Shown here one piece after another: positions 1 to 8,559 of a stretch of DNA of 64,000 bases; positions within the stretch are counted from its first letter, which is position 1, and each line of letters begins with the position of its first letter. Below the pieces are notes generated by a model. It worked only from the letters and a program-made list of their open reading frames with translations, was not told where the DNA came from and made no database searches. Both the position numbers and the translations under genes were made by a program. This DNA comes from Herbiconiux oxytropis (GTDB lineage Bacteria; Actinomycetota; Actinomycetes; Actinomycetales; Microbacteriaceae): positions 310,001-374,000 of the forward strand of contig NZ_JANLCK010000003.1 in the NCBI RefSeq assembly GCF_024979315.1. The letters are read 5' to 3'.

Positions 1-1038
1 GGTGCCCGTGAGTCCACGGCCGGAGCCCGAGAGCACCTCCTGCACCCGGTCGACGACGCGGTGCGGCCGGGCCGCGATCTCGGTCATCGCCTGGGTGATC
101 ATGGGGGCCGCCACCCGCGATCCGCGGAGTTGCCAGAGCAGGTAGTGCGGGTCGCACGGGATGCAGTGCCCGCCGACACCGGGCCCCGGATAGAAAGGCA
201 TGAAGCCGTAGGGCTTGGTGGAGGCGGCGGTGATGACGTCGGAGACGTTCAGGTCCATCGACGTGCAGATGTCGGCGAACTCGTTGGCCAGCGCGATGTT
301 GACGGCGCGAAACGTGTTCTCCAGGAGCTTGGTCATCTCGGCGGCCGCGAGGGAGCGCACCCGGTGCACGTCGGTGACGTAGCGCAGCAGGAGGCGGCTG
401 GCCTCCTCCTCGCACTGCGGGGTCGAGCCGCCGACCACGCGCGGGACCTCGTCGTGGCCGAACGACTCGTTGCCGGGGTCGATCCGCTCGGCGCTGAAGG
501 CCACGAAGACATCCGTGCCCACCACGAAGCCGCGCTCGGTGAGGGGCACGACGAGGAGGTCGTCGGTGCAGCCGACGTAGCTCGTGGAGGTGAGCATGAG
601 GGTCTGGCCGGGCGTCACGCGGTCGAGCACGGCCGCGCAGGCAGCCCTCAGCAGCGACAGGTCGGGCACGAGGTGCTCGTCGATGGGCGTGGGGACGCAG
701 ACGATCACCGCCGCCGACGCACGGAGGCGATCCGGATCGCTCGTGAGCTCGAAGTCGGGGTGGTCGAGGGCCGTGCGCAGGCGCTCGTGATCGCCCTCCA
801 GCAGGTCGGCCCGGTCGGAGCGGATGAGGTCGAGCCGCCTGGGCGAGACGTCCAGCGCCAGCACCCGGCTGCCGGCCGCGTGGTAGGCCAGTGCGGTGGG
901 GAGCCCCACGTAGCCGAGGCCCACGACCGCCACGTCGTACTCGAACCCGGGAGCGTGCGCCCCCTCGGCCTCGCGTCTGGCGGGCAGGCCGATCGGTGCC
1001 ACCGGCTCCGGTCGTGTGACGCTCTCGAACGTTGTCAT
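1..1038 (-). CDS. nucleotide-sugar (UDP-sugar) 6-dehydrogenase, 3' part outside window
   Basis: NAD-dependent oxidation of a UDP-hexose (glucose or N-acetylmannosamine) to the uronate for surface-polysaccharide synthesis, in the cytoplasm. The reverse strand encodes 346 codons without a stop. An N-terminal Rossmann motif VVGLGYVGLP lies near residue 30, then SAERIDPGN, the helix motif KLLENTFRAVNIALANEF, and the catalytic-cysteine segment GGHCIPCDPHYL. These are the UDP-glucose/GDP-mannose dehydrogenase family signatures. The family is usually 420-450 residues, so about 80-100 residues lie left of the window. Start ATG at 1038 is preceded by GAGGGG. It diverges from the glycosyltransferase at 1322, so the two probably serve one polysaccharide. 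UDP-ManNAc (WecC) and UDP-glucose (Ugd) specificity cannot be separated by eye. Confidence 0.9.
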   Translation of the reverse strand, partial: MTTFESVTRPEPVAPIGLPARREAEGAHAPGFEYDVAVVGLGYVGLPTALAYHAAGSRVLALDVSPRRLDLIRSDRADLLEGDHERLRTALDHPDFELTSDPDRLRASAAVIVCVPTPIDEHLVPDLSLLRAACAAVLDRVTPGQTLMLTSTSYVGCTDDLLVVPLTERGFVVGTDVFVAFSAERIDPGNESFGHDEVPRVVGGSTPQCEEEASRLLLRYVTDVHRVRSLAAAEMTKLLENTFRAVNIALANEFADICTSMDLNVSDVITAASTKPYGFMPFYPGPGVGGHCIPCDPHYLLWQLRGSRVAAPMITQAMTEIAARPHRVVDRVQEVLSGSGRGLTGT

Positions 1039-1321
1039 GATGATCCCCTCGTTGTCCGGCTCCGGTGCGGAGCTGATGCGGATGCAGGCGTCGAGACGAA
1101 TCGTTCAGCGATCTCGGGCCCCCGGTCACACTGTCGCCACGGGCCCTCCGCTTCGTCAACGCGATCCGGCAGGAGTGCGGTTCCCCACGCCGGAACTGCG
1201 TGCGGATGCGGTGGCAGGGCCGCGGATGCGGTTCACCGCAACGGGAGTGCGGTCACGGACCGCGCGCCGCTGCCCGGCGGTCGGCTACCGTGATCGCAGC
1301 CACGCGAAGGAGGGGGCCGCG
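1039..1321. promoter_or_regulatory. divergent promoter region with TGCGG-N4-CCGCA palindrome
   Basis: This 283-bp gap separates the divergent dehydrogenase and glycosyltransferase. It contains a perfect 14-bp palindrome TGCGGTTCACCGCA at 1227-1240. Related half-sites lie around it: GTGCGGTT at 1175, GTGCGGATGCGG near 1200, and GTGCGGTCA at 1247. The same TGCGG-N4-CCGCA design recurs at 5325-5338 and 5506-5519, before the regulator and deacetylase genes. This suggests an operator shared by the polysaccharide genes. An AAGGAGG ribosome site lies at about 1306-1312. No convincing -35/-10 pair was picked out. Confidence 0.55.
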
Positions 1322-2602
1322 ATGACGACGTTCCTGATCGTGTTCCTGCTCGTGTTCGGGCTGAACACGCTGCTCTGGACGAGCGCCGGACTGATCAGGG
1401 TGATCGCCGGCCGCACCCGCTCGGCGACCCGTCCCCCGAGGCGGGTGCCGTGGTCGAGGCAGGGTCCGGGGCCGACCGTGGGTGACGTGGCCGTGCTCAT
1501 GGCCGCGCACAACGAGGAGGCCGTGATCGGCCACACGCTCGAGGCGCTCGAGGTGTTCGGCCCGGACCTCCGGGTGTTCCTCGTCTCGGACGGCTCGAGC
1601 GACGGCACCGTCGAGATCGCCAGGGACCACGGCGCCGACGTGCTCGACCTCACCGTCAACCGCGGCAAGGCAGGTGCACTCGTGGAGGCCATCCGGCACT
1701 TCCGCCTCGCGGAGCGCTTCGAGGTGCTCCTGCTGCTCGACGCCGACACCCACCTCGCCGCCGACTACTTCGAGACCGGACTTCCGGCCTTCGCCGACGA
1801 CGGGGTCGTCGCGGTGGCAGGCCGGGCCACGACGCTGCTCGTGCCGCGTTCGCCGACCCTCGCCGGGCGCATCCTGCTCGCCTATCGCGAGCGGGTGTAC
1901 ATCGCCATGCAGTACCTTTTCAAATTCGGCCAGGCCGCGCGCTACGCCAACGTCGTGCCGATCGTGCCCGGGTTCGCGAGCATGTATCGCACGCGCATCC
2001 TCGCCGACATCGACATCGAGGTTCCGGGGCTCAAGATCGAGGACTACAACATGACCTTCGAGGTGCACGCGAAGCGCCTCGGCCGGATCGCGTTCCACCC
2101 CCACGCGGCCATCGCCCTCACCCAGGATCCCGACACCCTCGCCGACTACGTCAAGCAGGTGGAGCGCTGGAACCTCGGCTTCTGGCAGACCGTGCTGCGG
2201 CATCGCTTCCACCTGCGCGGATTCTGGTTCGCGCTGCTGCTGTTCATCGCGGAACTGCTCGTGGCGAGCATCGCGCTCGTTCTCGTGCTGCCGGCACTCA
2301 CCGTGTCGGTGGTCGCTTCGCTGGTCCCCGGGTGGTCGTTCCTCGGCGACGCCATCCCTCCGCTCGCGCTCGCGCTCGGCGTGGTGCTGCCCGACTACCT
2401 GCTCACGGTGCTGGCCGCGGTGGTCGCGAGGAGTCGCGCCTACCTGATCTACGGTCTCGTCTTCCCGCTCTTCCGGGTGATCGACGCGATCCTGTGCCTC
2501 GTGGCGCTCTTCAAGGCGGTCTTCGTGCGGAGCTCGGGCCGGTGGAGCAGCCCGTCGCGCCGGCCCACCGCCGTGCCGCACGCCGCGTCAGCCGAGCAGT
2601 GA
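1322..2602 (+). CDS. processive family-2 glycosyltransferase, membrane-bound
   Basis: Probable polysaccharide synthase of the NodC/hyaluronan/poly-GlcNAc synthase type, adding sugar from a nucleotide donor at the inner membrane face. The protein has 426 residues. There is one N-terminal membrane helix (residues 3-30). The catalytic GT-A domain shows DGSSDGT (90-96), DAD (140-142), ED (240-241) and QVERW (279-283); the D, DxD, D and Q-x-x-R-W set is that of processive GT2 enzymes. At least three C-terminal helices span about 298-405. The chosen ATG follows AAGGAGG by 8 bases; an open frame extends upstream to 1016 but is not needed. The last 15 bases overlap the end of the convergent regulator gene. 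The product sugar is not deducible. Confidence 0.9.
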   Translation: MTTFLIVFLLVFGLNTLLWTSAGLIRVIAGRTRSATRPPRRVPWSRQGPGPTVGDVAVLMAAHNEEAVIGHTLEALEVFGPDLRVFLVSDGSSDGTVEIARDHGADVLDLTVNRGKAGALVEAIRHFRLAERFEVLLLLDADTHLAADYFETGLPAFADDGVVAVAGRATTLLVPRSPTLAGRILLAYRERVYIAMQYLFKFGQAARYANVVPIVPGFASMYRTRILADIDIEVPGLKIEDYNMTFEVHAKRLGRIAFHPHAAIALTQDPDTLADYVKQVERWNLGFWQTVLRHRFHLRGFWFALLLFIAELLVASIALVLVLPALTVSVVASLVPGWSFLGDAIPPLALALGVVLPDYLLTVLAAVVARSRAYLIYGLVFPLFRVIDAILCLVALFKAVFVRSSGRWSSPSRRPTAVPHAASAEQ

Positions 2603-5308
2603 GGCGAGGTGGGAGCGGGAGCGCGCTCCCACCTTGCGGTAGATGTGGGTGAGGCGGAGCTCGACCGTGCGCAGCGAGATGTAGAGCTCTCCCGCGATCT
2701 CGCGGTTGCGCAGGCCCCGTCGCACCATCTCGGCGACCTCGCGCTCCTCGGCCTTCAGCAGCGAGAGGATGCTCCCGGGCTCGGGGGAGGAGGCCGGTTC
2801 GGCCGACGCCGCTCGCCGGGCCCAGAGCGTGGCTCCTGCCGCTTCGAACGCCGCGCTCGCGAGGGCTGAGGCGTGCTCGGCGTCTGTGCGCAGGCCCAGC
2901 CGGGTGAGCCGGTCGCTCTGGGCGAGGAGGGTTCGCGCCCGTTCGTAGTCGCCGTCGTGCGCCCGGTTCCCCTCATAGAGCGCCAGTGCATCCAGGAAGA
3001 GCTGGGGTGCTGACTGATCGGGCGCCAGGACGGCCCGCGAGCGGGCGACGGCGCGATCCAGCCACACGCTCGGTCGGCGGGACTGCTGCTCGATCATCCG
3101 CTGCAGCACCTGCTCCCCGTCGCGCAGCCGGCCACCCGCCGCGTACGCCTCCACGAGATTCGCGGTGTGGCGCACGAGCGAGAGGTTGCCGATGTGCGCG
3201 GAGGTGGCGTCCGCGAGCTGCAGCAGCCGAATGGCGGAGGCGTTGTCTCCGTTCAGCAGCGCGTCGGCTCCCTGGAAGCTGTAGAGGCGGGCCAGCGCCG
3301 CGGGATTCCGCTCCGCGGATGCCAGCTCGGCGCATTCCTCGGCGTGAACCGCGGCCTCGGGCCGGCGGCCCTGCGCCAGGGCGTGCCAGGTGATCGCGAG
3401 CGCCCTCGCGGAGTGCTGCTTGACGGTGTCGGCCGTGTCGGCCAGCCAGCCGTCGACCACCGAGTGCGCCCGTCGGAAGTCACCGGCCCGCACCTCGTTG
3501 ATGAAGCCGAGATTCCACGCCCAGTCGACGGCGAGGCGCTCGCTGCGGTGGCCGTGGAACACCACGTTCGTGACCCGGCGGGCCTGGGCGTAGTGCTCGC
3601 GGTAGCTGAGCGTCGTGCCGAACGAGATGAGGGAGGCGGCTGTGAGTGCGTTGAGGGTGTCGGTGCTCATGCGCTGCGGGGCGGCGGCGGCGGCCGGGAG
3701 TCCGTCGACCGCCTCCACCATGCGAGCCGCCTCGGCGAGCTGCGGTGCGGGGCTCGTCGCGGATCCCGGCGTGAACAGCTCGGCGATGCGCAGCCAGGCG
3801 CGCGCCCCGTCGACGTCCCATTTAGCGCTGTGATAGTCGGTGACGAGGCTCAGCAGGGCCGTCGCCCCCTCGGGATCGTCGTCGCCGTGCAGGCTCACCG
3901 AGGCCTCGACCTCGCGCACCGGCACCCGCTGGGTGCGCTCGAACTCGAGGGCGATGCTGGTGCGCGCGAGCACGAGGCTGAAAGCGGGATCCGGTGCGTC
4001 GGGCTGCACGGTCTGCAGGTAGTGGGAGGCGAGATCGAGCTCGCCCGCCGCACTCAGCGCCTCGACGAAGCGGAGCATGAGGGGGTGACGCGATTCGGGA
4101 TCCGAGCCGAGGATGATCGCTCGTTCCGCGAGCTCGACCGAGGCCTCGTTCTCGCCCTCGTGCACGAGATCCGTGGCCGCCGCGATCAGGGCATGGGACA
4201 GGTCGGCGCCGTCGCCCGTGAAGCTCGCGTGCCAGGCCGCCAGGCGCTCGTCGAGCCCCGTGTAGACCTCCGCGAGCTCGCGGTGGAGTTCGCGACGGTG
4301 CTGGGGGCGCAGCTCCCAGTACAGGTAGGAGCGCAGCAGCGGATCGCGAAGGCGCACCACCTGGCCGTGCAGGTCGGCGAGGCCGGCGTCGAGGAGGAGC
4401 TCGAGGCAGTCGCTTCGCTCCAGGTCCTGCCTGGTGAGCGCGCTGAGAAGGTGCAGGGGACCGGCCGAGAGCTCTTGCGCGATCGGCATCGCCTCCCGGG
4501 GGACGGCGTGCAGGCGCTCGAGTGCGGCCGTCCTGCCCGCCTCGGCCGGGCGCAGGGGGAGCACGAGCGGCTCCCGGCCCGTGACCTGATCGTGGTGGAG
4601 GCCGGCGATGGACTGCTCGATCACGAGCGGGATGCCACCGCTGCGCGACGCGACGATCTGCACGGTGCCGTCGTCGGCCGCGTCGCCGAGCTCTCGGCGC
4701 ACGAGCTCCTCGGCCTCTTCTCCGGTCAGGGGAGGCAGCGGAAGGGTCGTGAAGCCCGCCAGCCGCTGCTCGCCGCCCACGGTGGGCACCGTCGTCGTGG
4801 CGGTGGCGGTGGCGGTGGCGGTGGCGGTGGCGGTGGCGGTGGCGGCGGCCGTGGTGGCGGTCGCGACCATCTGCAGGTTGGTGCCCGCCAGGCGGCCGGC
4901 CATGAATCCGATCAAGGTGCGGCTCTCGGAGTCCATCATGTCGAGATCGTCGATCAGCAGCACGAGCGGCGGGAGGTCGAGGCCCCTGAGGAGGGTCAGC
5001 AGGTCGCGGGAGGCGGCGAACATGGTCTGCGGGTCGTTCGAACGGAGGGTGAACCGGCCGGCGAACTCCACCGCGCGCCGGTCGCCGATCGAGGCGAACA
5101 GCGTGCTGAAGCCCGAGAGCGGCCACGCCGACTCGGCGGGGTTGCCGCGCAGCAGCACGGAGTCGACCGCCACGCGCTGTGCGGCCTCGGCGAGCAGACG
5201 GGACTTGCCGATACCGTGCTCGCCGGTGAAGAGGAGTCCGTGCGACGACGGGGCCGCGGTCAGTCGCACGACCTCATCGAGTTCCGGCCCTCGAGCGGTG
5301 AACTGCAT
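2588..5308 (-). CDS. large ATP-binding LuxR-family regulator (LAL type)
   Basis: Transcriptional regulator of the MalT/LAL class, 906 residues: N-terminal AAA/STAND ATPase, helical repeats, C-terminal LuxR helix-turn-helix. Walker A is GEHGIGKS (29-36), Walker B LVLLIDD (115-121), and the HTH lies in the last 65 residues (AEEREVAEMVRRGLRNREIA, then SLRTVELRLTHIYRKV). Start ATG 5308 was preferred to one at 5449 because the extra 47 residues are Pro/Ser/Trp-rich and non-conserved-looking, and the protein then begins just before the ATPase. A 10-bp hairpin and a TGCGG-N4-CCGCA palindrome lie 17-44 bases upstream, suggesting autoregulation. An Ala-Thr repeat sits inside the ATPase domain (see 4799-4840). 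Its place between glycosyltransferase and deacetylase suggests it controls them (inference). Confidence 0.85.
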   Translation of the reverse strand: MQFTARGPELDEVVRLTAAPSSHGLLFTGEHGIGKSRLLAEAAQRVAVDSVLLRGNPAESAWPLSGFSTLFASIGDRRAVEFAGRFTLRSNDPQTMFAASRDLLTLLRGLDLPPLVLLIDDLDMMDSESRTLIGFMAGRLAGTNLQMVATATTAAATATATATATATATATTTVPTVGGEQRLAGFTTLPLPPLTGEEAEELVRRELGDAADDGTVQIVASRSGGIPLVIEQSIAGLHHDQVTGREPLVLPLRPAEAGRTAALERLHAVPREAMPIAQELSAGPLHLLSALTRQDLERSDCLELLLDAGLADLHGQVVRLRDPLLRSYLYWELRPQHRRELHRELAEVYTGLDERLAAWHASFTGDGADLSHALIAAATDLVHEGENEASVELAERAIILGSDPESRHPLMLRFVEALSAAGELDLASHYLQTVQPDAPDPAFSLVLARTSIALEFERTQRVPVREVEASVSLHGDDDPEGATALLSLVTDYHSAKWDVDGARAWLRIAELFTPGSATSPAPQLAEAARMVEAVDGLPAAAAAPQRMSTDTLNALTAASLISFGTTLSYREHYAQARRVTNVVFHGHRSERLAVDWAWNLGFINEVRAGDFRRAHSVVDGWLADTADTVKQHSARALAITWHALAQGRRPEAAVHAEECAELASAERNPAALARLYSFQGADALLNGDNASAIRLLQLADATSAHIGNLSLVRHTANLVEAYAAGGRLRDGEQVLQRMIEQQSRRPSVWLDRAVARSRAVLAPDQSAPQLFLDALALYEGNRAHDGDYERARTLLAQSDRLTRLGLRTDAEHASALASAAFEAAGATLWARRAASAEPASSPEPGSILSLLKAEEREVAEMVRRGLRNREIAGELYISLRTVELRLTHIYRKVGARSRSHLASLLG
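4799..4840. repeat. hexanucleotide tandem repeat (GGCGGT)7 inside the regulator gene
   Basis: Seven perfect GGCGGT units, followed by degenerate units to about 4862. On the coding (minus) strand they read GCC ACC, giving an alternating Ala-Thr stretch between Walker B and the rest of the ATPase domain. Unit length is a multiple of three, so slippage would change linker length without a frameshift. Confidence 0.85.
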
Positions 5309-5628
5309 ATGGGGTCTCCATCCGTGCGGTGCTCCGCATCGTTGCGGAGCACGTGATGACGGCACCCCACGCGCCGGCCATCCCGAATTCCAGGATCCAC
5401 TCGGGATGGGCGGATCCGTGAGAAATAGGTATTGATTACTCAGGCACATTGTGACCCCGCCCCTGCTGTCGGATCCAGATTCTCAGGCCGCGATCAGCCG
5501 AATAGTGCGGAGAACCGCAATGCGACCGCAGCCCAATCGTGCGGGAAACGACCTGGGCACGCCCCCCGGCGCGCTGTTAGCTTCCCCCACGAGACGGGTT
5601 CGTCTCCACGACGCAGGGGGTATTTCCG
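5309..5628. promoter_or_regulatory. divergent control region between regulator and deacetylase
   Basis: This 320-bp gene-free stretch holds three things. A perfect 10-bp hairpin (GTGCTCCGCA, loop TCGT, TGCGGAGCAC) lies at 5329-5352, just upstream of the regulator start. TGCGGTGCTCCGCA lies at 5325-5338 and TGCGGAGAACCGCA at 5506-5519, two copies of the palindrome also found at 1227. A second half-palindrome TGCGACCGCA follows at 5521. The middle part (5400-5460) is AT-richer than its surroundings and may carry the promoters, but no clear consensus pair is visible. No small ORF here looks real. Confidence 0.55.
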
Positions 5629-8199
5629 ATGTCCGAGAGATCATTCGCAGAGAGGCTCGCCACGGTGGGTCTCGCCGTCGCGGCGGCGCTGTCGCTGACC
5701 GGCGTCGCCGCCGGTGTCGTGGCCACAGCGCCCCCGGCTGCAGCCGCGGGCAACACGGTCGTGTCGCTCACCTTCGACGACGGCAACGACGACCAGCTCG
5801 CCGCCGCCGCCACGATGAACGGCAAGGGCCTGAAGGGCACGTTCTACGTGATCTCGGGATCGGTGGGCCAACCCGGGTACTTCACCCAGGCGAACCTGCA
5901 GACCCTCTACGCGTCGGGGAACGAGATCGGCGGGCACACCGTGCACCACCAGGATCTCACCACGCTCTCCTCCGTCGACATCTCCCGGGAGGTGTGCAAC
6001 GACCGGGTCAACCTCACCGGTTGGGGGTTCCCGGTGACGAGCTTCGCCTACCCGTTCGCCGCCGTGAACGACGCCGCCCAGGCAGAGGTGGCCGCCTGCG
6101 GTTACAACAGTGCTCGCGGCCTCGGCGACCTCAAGACACCGCCGGGCACCGGATGCCCCGACTGCGACGTCTCGGAGTCCATCCCGCCGGCGAACCCCAT
6201 GCTCACCGCGGCCGCCGACCAGGTCGACAGCACCTGGGACCTGGCCGCGCTGCAGTCGCGGGTCACCCAGGCCGACGCCGTCGGAGGATGGGTGCAGCTC
6301 ACCTTCCACCACATCTGCGCCTCCACGTGCGACACGGCTCCCGCCAACGCGACCATCAGTGCCGAGCTGTTCGACCAGTTCACGACCTGGCTGGCGGACT
6401 GGCAGACCGCGGGCAACGGCGCGGTCAAGACCGTGAACGAGGTCGTCGGCGGCGCCGTGAAGCCCGTCGTGGCCGGCCCGCCGCTGGCCCCACCGCCCGG
6501 GCCCGGCGAGAACGGCGCCCCCAACCCGAGCCTCGAGACCCCGGGCACCGTCACCGATCTGCCCGCCTGCTGGTGGGGATCGCAGTTCGGCACCAACAGC
6601 CCCGTGTTCTCGACCGTGTCGCCCGGGCGCACCGGCAGCGTCGCCCAGAAGGTCACCATGACGAACTACGTCGACGGCGATGCGAAGCTGCTCGCGATGT
6701 TCGACGAGTCCGGATGCTCGCCGAGCGTCACACCGGGAGCCACCTATTCGATGCGGGCGTTCTACATGTCGACCGCCAACACCCAGTTCGCCGTCTACAC
6801 CCGGAGCACGGCCGGGGTCTGGTCGTACTGGACCTCGAGCCCGCTGTTCCTGCCCGCCTCGATCTACACCGAGGCGAACTACACGACCCTGCCGATCCCC
6901 GCCGACGTCACGGGCATCAGCTTCGGGCTGAACATCACGGCCAACGGTGAGCTCATCACCGATGACTACGCCTTCTACGACAGCAACGGAGCGCCGCTCT
7001 ACGCCCTCAGCCCCGTGCTGCCGACGGTGGCGGGCACGGCGAAGGTCGGCCAGGTGCTGACAGCCACCGTGGCGCCGTGGGCCCCCGCACCCGTCGACCT
7101 CGCCTACCAGTGGAATGCCGCAGGCGTCGCGATCGCCGGGGCCACCGCGCTGACCTACACGCCCGTGGCGACCGACGTCGGCAAGGCGATCACCTTCACC
7201 GTCAACGGCACGAAGGCCGGCTACGACCCGCTGTCGGCGACCTCCGTGGCGACGGCGCCCGTGGTGACCGCCGTGCCGCCGACGAACCCGCCCACCCCGG
7301 GCACGAGCATCCGCTATGCGGGAGCCGACCGGTACGCCGTGGCGGCCGCGGTCTCGGCCGGTGTGTTCTCACCCGGTGTCGCCGTGGCCTACGTGGCCTC
7401 GGGCGAGACCTTCCCCGACGCCCTCTCGGGCGGAGCGGCTGCCGGAAAGCTCGGCGGGCCGGTGCTGCTGGTCACGAAGGACTCGGTGCCCCCAGCAGTC
7501 AAGGCCGAACTCGACCGTCTGAATCCGCAGAAGATCGTGGTGCTCGGCGGGATCGACACCATCTCGGCGGCGGTCGTGAACGCGGTCAAGCCCTATGGAA
7601 CCACGAGCAGGGTCTCGGGCGCCGACCGCTACGCCACCTCGGCCGCGATCTCGGCGAGCGTGTTCGCACCGAACGCACCCGTCGTCTACGTGGCCTCCGG
7701 GCTCACCTTCCCCGACGCCCTCTCGGGCGGCGCGGTGGCCGGAAGGCTGGGTGCACCCGTGCTCCTGGTGTCCCAGAACAGCGTTCCGGCCGTCATCGCG
7801 ACCGAGCTCGCCCGCCTCAAGCCCGCGAAGATCGTGGTGCTCGGCGGCACGGCGACCGTCTCGGAATCCGTCAAGGCGACCCTGCAGAAGTCGGCACCGA
7901 CGACACGGATCGCGGGAGCCGACCGCTATGCGGTCTCGGCCGGGATCTCGAAGAGCGCGTTCTCGGCGGGAGTCCCCGTGGTCTACGTGGCGTCGGGCCA
8001 GACGTTCCCGGATGCGCTCTCGGGCGCGGCGGCCGCGGCGAAGCAGGGCGGGCCGGTGCTCCTGGTCACCCGGGACTCCATCCCGTCGACGGTCGCCGCC
8101 GAGCTCGACCGACTCAACCCGAAGAAGATCGTGGTGCTCGGCGGCACGGCCTCCGTGTCGGCCGCGGTCGCCACGGCGCTCAACGCCTACCTGACCTAG
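5629..8199 (+). CDS. exported NodB polysaccharide deacetylase with three CWB2 cell-wall repeats
   Basis: Secreted, wall-anchored deacetylase of 856 residues. Signal peptide with Ala-rich cleavage region near residue 40. The NodB homology domain shows TFDDG (48-52; metal Asp51), GGHTVHH (101-107; His103 and His107 of the H-x3-H metal site) and FAYPFA (family catalytic segment). A jelly-roll-like carbohydrate-binding stretch spans about 295-460, then an Ig-like module with YQWNAAGVAIAGAT. Three putative-cell-wall-binding repeat 2 modules begin near 561, 662 and 760, each with GADRYA and FPDALSG and ending KIVVLGG. CWB2 modules hold clostridial surface proteins on anionic wall polymers. The substrate may be the polysaccharide made by the neighbouring glycosyltransferase (inference). 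A strong hairpin terminator follows. Confidence 0.9.
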   Translation: MSERSFAERLATVGLAVAAALSLTGVAAGVVATAPPAAAAGNTVVSLTFDDGNDDQLAAAATMNGKGLKGTFYVISGSVGQPGYFTQANLQTLYASGNEIGGHTVHHQDLTTLSSVDISREVCNDRVNLTGWGFPVTSFAYPFAAVNDAAQAEVAACGYNSARGLGDLKTPPGTGCPDCDVSESIPPANPMLTAAADQVDSTWDLAALQSRVTQADAVGGWVQLTFHHICASTCDTAPANATISAELFDQFTTWLADWQTAGNGAVKTVNEVVGGAVKPVVAGPPLAPPPGPGENGAPNPSLETPGTVTDLPACWWGSQFGTNSPVFSTVSPGRTGSVAQKVTMTNYVDGDAKLLAMFDESGCSPSVTPGATYSMRAFYMSTANTQFAVYTRSTAGVWSYWTSSPLFLPASIYTEANYTTLPIPADVTGISFGLNITANGELITDDYAFYDSNGAPLYALSPVLPTVAGTAKVGQVLTATVAPWAPAPVDLAYQWNAAGVAIAGATALTYTPVATDVGKAITFTVNGTKAGYDPLSATSVATAPVVTAVPPTNPPTPGTSIRYAGADRYAVAAAVSAGVFSPGVAVAYVASGETFPDALSGGAAAGKLGGPVLLVTKDSVPPAVKAELDRLNPQKIVVLGGIDTISAAVVNAVKPYGTTSRVSGADRYATSAAISASVFAPNAPVVYVASGLTFPDALSGGAVAGRLGAPVLLVSQNSVPAVIATELARLKPAKIVVLGGTATVSESVKATLQKSAPTTRIAGADRYAVSAGISKSAFSAGVPVVYVASGQTFPDALSGAAAAAKQGGPVLLVTRDSIPSTVAAELDRLNPKKIVVLGGTASVSAAVATALNAYLT

Positions 8200-8221
8200 C
8201 AGGCGGGCCGACGGGAACCGG

Positions 8222-8249
8222 CCGCCGATCGCCTCTCGGCGGTCGGCGG
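8222..8249. terminator. hairpin terminator between convergent genes
   Basis: Stem CCGCCGATCGCC (8222-8233), loop TCTC, partner arm ending TCGGCGG (8249). It gives 12 pairs with one G-U and sits in the 66-bp gap between the deacetylase end and the Asp23-like gene end on the opposite strand, so it can serve both. Confidence 0.75.
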
Positions 8250-8265
8250 TCTCGTCGTGCCGGGC

Positions 8266-8559
8266 TCAGCCGACCTGCGCCACCAGGATCCGGATGCGCG
8301 GCGTGAGGGAGGCGGCGGCCAGGTGGTCGGCCAGCGCGGCGTAGACCGCGCGGCAGGTGGCGACGGCCGGAGCCGACGCGCTCACGCCGATGGTGAGCGT
8401 GACGTCGTCGTCGGTGACGATGACCGCATCCGGAGCGGTGCCCGTGACCAGCCCGATGGCGGTGCCGATCACCGCTCCGGGCGCGTTCAGGGTCGGAAAG
8501 ACCCCGGTCACCCCCGGCACGGCCTCGGCGACCGACTGCAGCTCGCTCGCGAGACTCAT
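8266..8559 (-). CDS. small Asp23-like partner protein
   Basis: A 97-residue cytosolic protein with alternating hydrophobic strand segments (AVIVTDDDVTLTIGVSA) followed by a helix with ACR-like spacing and RIRILVAQVG at the end. This resembles the second, shorter Asp23/Gls24-type subunit often encoded after an Asp23 gene in Actinobacteria. It overlaps the upstream Asp23 gene by ATGA (8559-8556), so it is translationally coupled as the third gene of the sigma-factor operon. No catalytic motif is visible; role inferred from context only. Confidence 0.6.
   Translation of the reverse strand: MSLASELQSVAEAVPGVTGVFPTLNAPGAVIGTAIGLVTGTAPDAVIVTDDDVTLTIGVSASAPAVATCRAVYAALADHLAAASLTPRIRILVAQVG

Noticed and set aside
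61-1293. Plus-strand frame over the nucleotide-sugar dehydrogenase
   Set aside because: The minus strand gives an uninterrupted dehydrogenase with all motifs; the plus-strand product is low-complexity.
3167-5356. Long plus-strand open frame (729 codons) opposite the LuxR/ATPase regulator
   Set aside because: It mirrors the codon pattern of the real gene in high-GC DNA, contains a poly-Gly stretch from the hexamer repeat, and has no recognisable domain.
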